Part shown: positions 25,552 to 33,719 of the stretch, piece by piece
Numbering within the stretch: the first letter of the stretch is position 1
Layout: every line of letters starts with the position of its first letter
Assembly: GCA_965247375.1 (NCBI GenBank)
Contig: CBDFHU010000009.1
Coordinates: 1 to 64,000, forward strand
Direction: 5' to 3'
Length of the DNA: 64,000 nucleotides
From: Arsenicibacter sp965247375
GTDB taxonomy: Bacteria; Bacteroidota; Bacteroidia; Cytophagales; Spirosomataceae
The notes under the pieces: generated by a model
Databases searched by the model: none
What the model saw: only the letters and a program-made list of their open reading frames with translations
Told to the model about the DNA's origin: nothing
Program-made: the position numbers and the translations under genes

Positions 25552-26439
25552 ATGCCTAAACTAGCAGCCTTTCCGAAAGCCTTCATGCATGCGTTGTGCA
25601 AAGATGGCACGATGACCGTTTCCGAGTGGATTGAGTTAGCCGTTCAACTGGATATTGACGGACTGGAATGGTACGCCGGCTTCCTCGAAATGGCCGACGA
25701 AACCAACTGGCCTAAATTCCGGCAACAGGTCGAAGCACACGGCAAGGTGATCCCGATGCTTTGCTGTTCACCGGACTTTACCCATCCCGACCCGGATTTC
25801 CGGGCCACCGAAATCGCGAAGCAGAAACGCTGGATCGACATGACCCACGTACTTGGCGGATCGTACTGCCGCGTATTATCTGGTCAGCGGCGGCCTGAAC
25901 TGACGATTGACGAGGGCGTCCGGCTGGCCGCCGAATGCATTGAAGCGTGTTTACCCTATGCGCAGGAACGCGGCATTACCCTGATTATTGAAAATCACTA
26001 CAAGGACGATTTCTGGAAATATCCGGAATTCGCCCAGAAAATGGACGTATTTTGCCAGTTGGTCGACCAGATTCACCACCCGAATTTCGGCGTGAATTAT
26101 GACCCGAGCAACACCTTTCTGGCGGGTGAAGAACCGCTAGAACTCCTCAAACGGGTGTCTGACCGGGTGGTAACCATGCACGCCAGCGACCGCTACCTGC
26201 TCGAAGGGACCATCGAAGACCTGCGACGCGAAGAAGGGGGTGTCGCCGGTTATGCCAAACGCCTCAGTCACGGCGAAATCGGCAAGGGCCTGAATGATTA
26301 TGACGCGATCTTTACAGAACTTAAGCGGGTAGGCTTCGATAGCTGGATCAGCATCGAAGACGGCGTTGACGGCATGGATCAGCTGGCGCGGAGCGTCGCC
26401 TTTGTCAGGAAAAAGATGGATCAGTACTGGCCTGAATAA
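25552..26439 (+). CDS. Sugar phosphate isomerase/epimerase (xylose-isomerase-like TIM barrel)
   Basis: About 295 residues, cytosolic. The AP-endonuclease-2/xylose-isomerase-like barrel is visible in IDGLEWYAGF, VIPMLCCSPDF, YCRVLSGQRRPE, ITLIIENHYKDDFW (metal-binding Glu), FGVNYDPSNTFL (metal-binding Asp), VVTMHASDRY (His) and DSWISIEDGVDG (Glu). Relatives interconvert keto-sugars (hydroxypyruvate isomerase, tagatose or xylulose epimerases). It is the last gene of the symporter/dehydrogenase run and ends inside a strong terminator stem. The likely job is isomerising the product of the upstream enzymes. Confidence 0.85.
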   Translation: MPKLAAFPKAFMHALCKDGTMTVSEWIELAVQLDIDGLEWYAGFLEMADETNWPKFRQQVEAHGKVIPMLCCSPDFTHPDPDFRATEIAKQKRWIDMTHVLGGSYCRVLSGQRRPELTIDEGVRLAAECIEACLPYAQERGITLIIENHYKDDFWKYPEFAQKMDVFCQLVDQIHHPNFGVNYDPSNTFLAGEEPLELLKRVSDRVVTMHASDRYLLEGTIEDLRREEGGVAGYAKRLSHGEIGKGLNDYDAIFTELKRVGFDSWISIEDGVDGMDQLARSVAFVRKKMDQYWPE

Positions 26440-26477
26440 AAAAGGGCGGCTGATTACAGCCGCCCTTTTTTATTCAG
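26432..26477. terminator. Strong rho-independent terminator containing the stop codon
   Basis: A perfect 20-bp inverted repeat (CTGAATAAAAAAGGGCGGCT and its complement) flanks a six-base loop. The GC core followed by T6 is a textbook terminator. The stem begins within the last codons of the isomerase gene, so the stop codon is part of the stem. Confidence 0.9.
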
Positions 26478-26939
26478 CTTACCCGCTCCACAGCTTCGCT
26501 ATAAATCAGGGTGCCTTTATTTTTTCCCGCTACATTTCGCCGTCTTATTCCGGCCTTTTTTCTTAATCCTTAATTAATCCGCCAGTTGGCTTCTCCCCCA
26601 TTTTGGGTGACGCACATAACACTCATTTTGTATTAAAACAATATTTAAAGGGGATAGACCGTTGATTTGATATTTATTGAATGGTATTTAAATATACTTA
26701 AACGGGATACTAATATATAGTATGCTTTTGTCTATCTAATACTCACCATATATTATTTTGACCTCTTCATGATATTGCTACCTAAATCCGGCATATAGTC
26801 TGGAATCGCCAAATAAGCCGAAAAAAGTATACTCTAATTTTTTTCTAATGTATTTGTTGGGTAGAATGGTAAATTTTTAAGAACTTCGTATGTTAAAAAT
26901 TGTTTAATCAAACTTTATCGATTAACTAAAATCAAACTT
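26478..26939. promoter_or_regulatory. AT-rich upstream region of the susC/susD operon
   Basis: A long AT-rich stretch (runs such as TACTAATATATAGTATGC and TCTAATTTTTTTCTAATG) separates the preceding terminator from susC. It contrasts with the GC-rich gaps elsewhere. It must carry the operon promoter and probably a leader, but I find no exact Bacteroidota TAnnTTTG element, and no operator can be assigned. Confidence 0.45.
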
Positions 26940-29900
26940 ATGTCTAAGTTTTTACGAAGTTTTATCGTACTGTTTGCACTTCTCTGGACAAGCAATCTGG
27001 TGCTTGCTCAGTCAGTTGTCAAAGGGACTATCACCTCAAAAGAGGATGGGACTACGTTGCCAGGCGTCAGCCTCCTGGTAAAAGGCACTACCGTGGGTAC
27101 TGTTACAGATAAGGATGGAAAATTCTCCATCTCAGTAAACAGCAATTCAGCAGTGCTGGTAATCAGCTCAATTGGTTTTATTAAAACTGAAATTCCGGTT
27201 AACGGCAAAACACTGCTTAACATTACGCTGGAATCTGACTCTCAGTTACTGAACGAAGTAGTTATTGTGGGGTATGGTACGACGAACAAGGCCACTCACG
27301 TTGGTTCGTCGGCACAAGTTTCTTCTTTAGATATCTCAAAAAGAGCACAGGCTAACCCGCTCAACGCGCTGGTAGGTGCTGCTCCGGGTATCCAGACAAC
27401 CAATGCCGGTGGTGCGCCGGGCTCAGCCCCTACTATCCGTATCCGTGGCTTTGGCTCTTTATCTGCCTCCAACTCAGCTCTGTATGTTGTTGACGGCGTG
27501 CCCTTCGATGCATCTACCGTAAGCCTTAATCCTGATGATATAGAAAATATTTCAGTCCTGAAGGATGCCTCAACAACCGCAATCTACGGTTCACGCGGTG
27601 CTAACGGTGTGATCCTGATCACGACGAAAAAAGGCAAGGAAGGCCGCAGTAACTTTACCGTTAACGCCTCTGCCGGTACGATCTCACGGGGTTTGCCGGA
27701 ATACGAAACGGTTAGCGCACAGCAGTATTATCCGCTGATGTGGGAAGCCTACCGGAACAACCTGGTCTATGGCGCGTCAAAAATCCCGCTTGCTGATGCA
27801 GGTGGTATTGCTTCAGGTCTGACAACCACTTACGGTGGCAGAACCTATAATGGTATTGCTGACCTGCTGGGTTACAACCCATTCAACGTGGCGAAAAACC
27901 AGATCGTTGACGCAAACGGCGTACTGAACCCGAATGCACAACTGCTGTATGCCGATGACCTGAACTGGGCAAAAGCTATCCAGCGGGGTGGCCAGAACCG
28001 TCAGAACTACTCAATCAACTATGACGGTGGTACAGCGAAAACGGCCCACTTTGCCTCTTTCGGTTATACGAAAGAACAAGGTTACCTGTTAAAATCGGAT
28101 CTGGAGCGTTTCACCGGCCGTGTCAGCGTTGATCAGCAAGCGACAAAATGGCTGAAAACAGGACTTAACCTGAGCGGAAGCTACAGCCGGTCAAACCTCG
28201 ATGCCGGTTCAGATGGCGGTACATCCTTCATCAACCCGTTCTATTTCTCGCGTTTCGCCGGTCCGATTTATCCGGTTTACAAGCACGATCCGACTACCGG
28301 CGCGTTTGTACTGGATGCTAACGGCAACAAAATCTACGATCAGGGTGATTCACGTCCTTACTCAAGCGGCCGTCATGCGGTTTGGGAAAATGAACTGAAC
28401 GACCGTAAACAAATCCGTGGTACAGTGGGTGCCCGTACGTATGCCACCGTTACGATCCTGCCAGGCCTGAAAGCAACAACAAACCTGAGCTTTGACTTAC
28501 AGGATACCCATTACCGGACGTATGATAACCCGACACTGGGTGATGGTGCTCCTGCCGGCCGTGCGTACCACTACCTGTACCGGACAACCAGCTCTACCTT
28601 CAACCAGTTGCTGGAATATGACAAGACAATCGGTAAACACCACTTTAACATCCTGGGTGGTCACGAAAACTACTACTACGCATATAACTATGAAGTAGGT
28701 GCCCGGTCAGGTATTATCGTTGACGGTATCACTGAACTGCCAAACTTCGCTACGGTACTGAACGTATCGTCTTACGAAGACAATCACCGGATTGAAAGCT
28801 TCTTCAGCCGTGCGAGCTACGATTACGATAAGAAGTATATCATCAACGCGTCAATCCGCCGCGACGGTAACTCACGTTTCTCACCAGGTGTCCGTTGGGC
28901 AAACTTCTGGTCACTGGGTGGTGCGTACAACATCGAGCGTGAAGAGTTCTTCAATGTACCGGCGGTTGACCTCCTGAAAGTACGTGCATCCTACGGTGTT
29001 GTGGGTAACGACGGTGGTTTAGGGTATTATCCGTATCAGGCACTGTACACACTCGGCCGTAACAACAACGCTGAGCCAGGCTTTACGCAGGCAACGATTG
29101 CCAACGAAGCGCTGACCTGGGAAACAGCGAAAAACTTTGATGTTGGTGTTGATTTCAGCCTGTACAAAGGACGGATCAACGGTAGCATTGAATACTTCAA
29201 CCGTGCAACAAGTGGTCTGATCTTCAGTGTTCCGCTGGCTCTTGCTAACGGTGGTACCACAAGCGGTGGTTTCTCGGTAAACAAAAACATCGGTAACCTC
29301 TACAACCGTGGTATCGAAGTACAGATTACAGGTGATATCGTTAAGCGTGGCGACTTCACATACTCGGCAACCCTGAACTGGACTACGTTCAAAAACCAGA
29401 TCACGAAAATGCCGGATACGCAGCAGCTGATTCAGTCAGGATCTAAAGCGTATAGCGTAGGTCACTCGATTTATGATTTCTACCTGCGTGAGTTCTACGG
29501 TGTAGATGCTGAAACCGGTACTGCCCTGTATCGCACAAACGCGATGACAACGAATGCCCGTGTTATTGGCACTGATACAGTGACAACCGTTCTGGCAGAA
29601 GCAAACTACCGGTACACCGGTCAGTCATCGATTCCTAAGTTCTACGGCTCAATGAATCACAACCTGTCATACAAAAACTTCACCCTTGGTATCCAGTTCA
29701 CGTACCAGGTTGGCGGCAAGATCTATGACACGGCCTATGGTTCACTGATGCACGGTGGTACTTACGGTACAGCCATGCACGTAGATGCCCTGAACCGCTG
29801 GCAGAAGCCGGGCGATGTAGCCTCTGTTCCCCGTCTTGACGCCGGAAACGTGGCAAACCTTGCCGGTGGCAGCACACGCTGGTTGACGGATGCCTCGTAC

Positions 29901-30116
29901 TTCCAGTTCACAAACGTTAACTTATCATACCGCATGCCGGCTTCTGTATTAGGTGCTATTGGCGCTAAAGAAGCCAGTGTATATGTTACAGGTGACAACC
30001 TGGCACTGTTCTCTGCCCGTCGTGGTATGAACGTAACCGGTTCATTTAACGGTACAGTAGATAACACGTACAACTTCAACCGTGTACTGTCAATCGGTGC
30101 CAGATTACGTTTCTAA
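26940..30116 (+). CDS. SusC/RagA-type TonB-dependent outer-membrane transporter
   Basis: About 1058 residues with a signal peptide ending near LAQSV. Residues about 25-105 form a carboxypeptidase-like domain (GTTLPGVSLLVKGTTVGTV). The plug carries ALVGAAPGIQT, IRIRGFGSLSASNSALYVVDG and SVLKDASTTAIYGSRGANG, and the rest is a barrel ending in RLRF. It imports oligosaccharide or another ligand captured by SusD, energised by TonB. Arginine is often CGT here, while neighbours prefer CGG/CGC, which suggests strong expression. The susD gene follows after 28 bp, and a long AT-rich leader precedes it. Confidence 0.95.
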   Translation: MSKFLRSFIVLFALLWTSNLVLAQSVVKGTITSKEDGTTLPGVSLLVKGTTVGTVTDKDGKFSISVNSNSAVLVISSIGFIKTEIPVNGKTLLNITLESDSQLLNEVVIVGYGTTNKATHVGSSAQVSSLDISKRAQANPLNALVGAAPGIQTTNAGGAPGSAPTIRIRGFGSLSASNSALYVVDGVPFDASTVSLNPDDIENISVLKDASTTAIYGSRGANGVILITTKKGKEGRSNFTVNASAGTISRGLPEYETVSAQQYYPLMWEAYRNNLVYGASKIPLADAGGIASGLTTTYGGRTYNGIADLLGYNPFNVAKNQIVDANGVLNPNAQLLYADDLNWAKAIQRGGQNRQNYSINYDGGTAKTAHFASFGYTKEQGYLLKSDLERFTGRVSVDQQATKWLKTGLNLSGSYSRSNLDAGSDGGTSFINPFYFSRFAGPIYPVYKHDPTTGAFVLDANGNKIYDQGDSRPYSSGRHAVWENELNDRKQIRGTVGARTYATVTILPGLKATTNLSFDLQDTHYRTYDNPTLGDGAPAGRAYHYLYRTTSSTFNQLLEYDKTIGKHHFNILGGHENYYYAYNYEVGARSGIIVDGITELPNFATVLNVSSYEDNHRIESFFSRASYDYDKKYIINASIRRDGNSRFSPGVRWANFWSLGGAYNIEREEFFNVPAVDLLKVRASYGVVGNDGGLGYYPYQALYTLGRNNNAEPGFTQATIANEALTWETAKNFDVGVDFSLYKGRINGSIEYFNRATSGLIFSVPLALANGGTTSGGFSVNKNIGNLYNRGIEVQITGDIVKRGDFTYSATLNWTTFKNQITKMPDTQQLIQSGSKAYSVGHSIYDFYLREFYGVDAETGTALYRTNAMTTNARVIGTDTVTTVLAEANYRYTGQSSIPKFYGSMNHNLSYKNFTLGIQFTYQVGGKIYDTAYGSLMHGGTYGTAMHVDALNRWQKPGDVASVPRLDAGNVANLAGGSTRWLTDASYFQFTNVNLSYRMPASVLGAIGAKEASVYVTGDNLALFSARRGMNVTGSFNGTVDNTYNFNRVLSIGARLRF

Positions 30117-30144
30117 TTCGATTCATTTCATACAGACTATTCAA

Positions 30145-31635
30145 ATGAAAAGTATCATAAAGAAAGGGATTGTGGGCTTACTGGCCGTGATGTCCCTGAC
30201 CGCTTGTGAAAATGATTATCTGGAGACCAAACCGACCGACCAGGTGGCAACGGCTGATGCGTTCAGCACCACCAAAAATGCATGGGCGGCCCTGAATGGT
30301 ATCCACCGGATTATGTATTCGCAGATTTTCTCAACTCAGGCACAGGGTGGCCAGTCAGGGAACATGCTGTACATGGATATTATCGGCGAAGACCTTGTTT
30401 TCCCGAACGTATCAAACTCGTGGTTGCGAAACGACTACCAGTGGATCGCTCACCGCGACCCGAACAGCTCGAGCGTATTCTACAACTATACGTTCTACTA
30501 TGTAATTATCGGTAATGCTAACATGATCATTGCCAATATTGATAATGCGGCCGGTACCGAAGCAGACAAAAAAGCGATTAAAGCTGAAGCATTAACGTAC
30601 CGTGGCTGGGCCTACTTCCAGATGGTGCAGCTGTATGGTGAGCGGTTTGCTGCCGGTGCAGCCAACAGTGGCTTAGCCGTTCCGCTTATTCTGGAGCCGG
30701 GCACTACCTCGAAAGCACGGAACACAGTAGCTGAGGTATACACGCAGATCAATAAAGATCTGACCGACGCGATTTCGCTGTTCACCGGCTACACCCGTCT
30801 GGATAAGTCGCACTTCGACATCAGTGTTGCGAAAGGCATCAAGGCCCGTGTGGCGCTGACGCAGCAGGATTGGGCTACTGCCGCTACCCTGGCGAAAGAA
30901 GCCCGCACCGGTTACACGCTGATGACCAATGATGAATACCTCGGCGGTTTCAATAACTACACGAATAAGGAATGGATGTGGTCGTCGCGCATTGTGGCCG
31001 ATCAGACCAACTACTTCTATTCATTCTTCGCCTACATGTCGAACAACTATAGCTCAACAGCGATCCGTTCGACGCCGAAGGTGATGTACTCGGTACTGTA
31101 CAACCAGATTTCAACTACCGACGTTCGTAAAAAACTGTGGGATCCGACCGGTAAAAACACGACTGATTTCCCGCTGCCGGCGTCTACGTTCCAGCGTTAT
31201 GCGTACCATCCGAAGAAATTCCGCGTGGCCGATGTTAACCTGTCAATCGGTGATGTTCCGTACATGCGTGCAGCCGAAATGTACCTGATCGAAGCCGAAG
31301 CGCTTGCCCGCTCAGGTAATAACGCCGGTGCTCAGGATGCCTTATATACACTGGCCGTTAACCGCGATCCGCAATACAAGAAATCAACCAATACAGGTCA
31401 GGCGCTGATCGACGAGATCATGATCCAGCGCCGTGTTGAGCTGTGGGGTGAAGGTTTCCGTTTCTATGACCTGAAACGTACCAACAGCGCTCTGAACCGG
31501 AACGGTGGTAACCACAGCGCTACGTTTACCAACGGTGTCATGGACGTTCCTGCCGGTGATAAGCGTTGGCAGTTCCTGCTTCCGAACGACGAAATCCGGA
31601 ACACAAACGGTCTGGTAACACAGAACCCGCAGTAA
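30145..31635 (+). CDS. SusD/RagB-family outer-membrane lipoprotein
   Basis: About 496 residues starting at the ATG at 30145 (MKSIIKKG), which gives a proper lipoprotein signal with lipobox LTAC (Cys21). Features typical of SusD are the early YLETKPTDQVATADAFSTTKNAWAALNG, the TPR-like AEALTYRGWAYFQMVQLYG, and the late RAAEMYLIEAEALAR and IDEIMIQRRVELWGEGFRFYDLKR. It binds the substrate on the cell surface and caps the SusC channel. Like susC, it shows CGT-rich codon use. A terminator directly follows. No glycosidase is fused or adjacent, so the ligand is unclear. Confidence 0.95.
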   Translation: MKSIIKKGIVGLLAVMSLTACENDYLETKPTDQVATADAFSTTKNAWAALNGIHRIMYSQIFSTQAQGGQSGNMLYMDIIGEDLVFPNVSNSWLRNDYQWIAHRDPNSSSVFYNYTFYYVIIGNANMIIANIDNAAGTEADKKAIKAEALTYRGWAYFQMVQLYGERFAAGAANSGLAVPLILEPGTTSKARNTVAEVYTQINKDLTDAISLFTGYTRLDKSHFDISVAKGIKARVALTQQDWATAATLAKEARTGYTLMTNDEYLGGFNNYTNKEWMWSSRIVADQTNYFYSFFAYMSNNYSSTAIRSTPKVMYSVLYNQISTTDVRKKLWDPTGKNTTDFPLPASTFQRYAYHPKKFRVADVNLSIGDVPYMRAAEMYLIEAEALARSGNNAGAQDALYTLAVNRDPQYKKSTNTGQALIDEIMIQRRVELWGEGFRFYDLKRTNSALNRNGGNHSATFTNGVMDVPAGDKRWQFLLPNDEIRNTNGLVTQNPQ

Positions 31636-31657
31636 GCAGCCGGATTATTAAATAGTT

Positions 31658-31685
31658 AAAAGGGACTTCGAAAGAGGTCCCTTTT
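31658..31685 (+). terminator. Rho-independent terminator after susD
   Basis: AAAAGGGAC pairs with GTCCCTTTT over a 10-base loop, followed by further Ts. It separates the susCD operon from the phosphoesterase gene. Confidence 0.85.
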
Positions 31686-31750
31686 TTCATATCCGGCGTA
31701 TGGTCAGTATAGCGCAGAATTCTGTAGCTTTTAACGTGGATAAACCGGAT

Positions 31751-33653
31751 ATGAAACACATATTGACTCTGCTTTGCCTCCTCGGCACCGCCTCTCCCCT
31801 GCTGGCCCAGCATTGGTACAAAGGAAACCTGCATACGCACTCGCTATGGAGCGACGGCGACGAATACCCGGAAATGATCATGAACTGGTATAAAGCCAAC
31901 GGCTATCAGTTTGTTGGCTTATCGGATCACAATATCCTGCAGGAGGGCGAAAAATGGATTACGGTTCCGCGCCAGAAAGACCGGCGGCTGGTCTTTGAAC
32001 GCTATCTTCAGACGTTCGGCCCTGATTGGGTAACGTACCGGAAAGGGGCCAATGATACGCTGAAAGTCCGTCTGAAAAACCTCAGTGACTATCGGGGGCA
32101 TTTTGAAGAACCCGGCAAATTCCTCATCCTGAAAAGTGAAGAAATGTCAACGGGGTATCAGGGAAAACCGATACACATTAATGTAACGAACATCCGGAAC
32201 CTGATCCGTCCGCTGCCCGGCAATAGTGTGGCGGAGGTCATGCAGAACAACATTGATCTGGTGGTAGCCCAGCGCCGCCTCACCGGTCAGCCCATGTTTA
32301 CCCACATTAACCACCCCAACTTCTACTATGCAATCACGGCCGCTGACCTGATGCAGGCTGAAACACGAGCGTTTCTTTGAGGTGTTTAACGGGCATCCGC
32401 TGGTGAACAATTACGGTGACGCCACCCGCGAAGGTACTGAATCGATGTGGGATAAAATCAACGCACGGTTCCAGCAAAACGGACAGCCGCCCATGTATGG
32501 TCTGGCTACCGACGACAGCCATAACTACTCACTCTTCGGACCGACATACAGTAATTCAGGCCGTGGCTGGGTCATGGTCAACGCACCGGACTTATCGCCC
32601 AAAACCCTGATCGAAGCCCTGGAGGCCGGCCGGTTTTATGCGACTACCGGCGTCGAACTGAAGCGATTGCCGCAGCAGAATGAATCACTGGTAGTGCAGG
32701 TAAAAACAACCCCGAAAACCAGCTACACTATTCAGTTTATCGGTCTCCGGAAAGGTAAAGAGCAGGTGGAAATGCTGCGGGAAGTATCCGACTCCACGGC
32801 GACCTATACGATGCCTGACGATGTCTGGTTTGTCCGGGCTAAAATCATTTCCGATACGCCGAAGTTTAACCCGTATTCACCAGGCGATGTCGAAACGGCA
32901 TGGACGCAACCGGTTTTCCGGGCGGTTTATCCAAAAATCCGTACCGGCATCAAACCATTGCCACAAGCTCATGCGCATAACGATTACGAACAATACCGGC
33001 CGCTGTTTGACGCTCTGGAACATGGCTTTACCAGTGTCGAAGCGGATGTTCACCTGATCAATGATACCCTGTACGTCGCCCATGACCGGCCTGCCTTCAC
33101 TAATCCGGAAAAAACACTTGACAAGCTTTACCTGCAACCACTCACGGAACGGATCAGGCAACAGCAGGGACAGGTATTTGCAGGATATACCAGTCCGTTT
33201 TACCTGTGGATTGATGCCAAAACAGAAGCAGAGCCTACGTACCGGGCGATAGAAAAGGCGCTGAAACCGTACAAAGCCCTGTTGCAGCAAAGCCATACCA
33301 CAGTGGTTTTGTCCGGAAACCGGCCGGTTGAGACCATGAAAAAAGCTAAAAATCAGCTATTGACCATCGACGGGCGCCCGGCCGATCTGGGTAAAGGGGT
33401 TAAACCGGCGCTCATGCCGGTGATCAGTGATGCCTATCCGAATCAGATCAAGTGGCGGGGTCAGGGGGAAATTCCCGCTGACGAGCTTAATAAGCTGAAG
33501 CAACTGGCGGACAAAACCCACAGGGAAGGGAAAAAACTGCGGCTCTGGGCAACTCCGGAAAACCCTGCCGTCTGGGTTAAATTACGGGAAGCAGGCGTCG
33601 ACCTGCTGAATACGGATCAGCTGGCGTTGCTGAAAGAATTTCTGGAAAAGTAA
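31751..33653 (+). CDS. PHP-domain / PI-PLC-like phosphodiesterase fusion (interrupted by one frameshift)
   Basis: About 633 residues once one frameshift is undone. The start at 31751 gives a signal peptide ending near LLAQH. The N-terminal PHP phosphoesterase domain has NLHTHSLWSDGDEYPE, GLSDHN, FTHINHPN and ATDDSHNY. Residues about 405-633 form a second domain with AHAHNDYEQYRPLFDAL, SVEADVHLIND and VAHDRP, matching the calcium-dependent phosphoinositide-PLC/GDPD-like family. Frames 31751-32380 and 32382-33653 join at the AAA run 32361-32363. Removing one A yields QAEHERFFEVFNGHP. The product would be a periplasmic enzyme with two phosphodiesterase sites. A sequencing error is the simplest explanation of the break. 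Confidence 0.8.
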
Positions 33654-33670
33654 GACCGCTCCCAACAAAA

Positions 33671-33699
33671 ACACCCCGGATTAAGCCAATCCGGGGTGT
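33671..33699. terminator. Bidirectional terminator hairpin between converging genes
   Basis: ACACCCCGGATT, a five-base loop, then its exact complement. An A-rich flank on the left gives a T-tract for minus-strand transcripts. It lies between the phosphoesterase (plus) and surface-protein (minus) genes. Confidence 0.75.
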
Positions 33700-33719
33700 A
33701 AATCTATACTTGCTACGTA

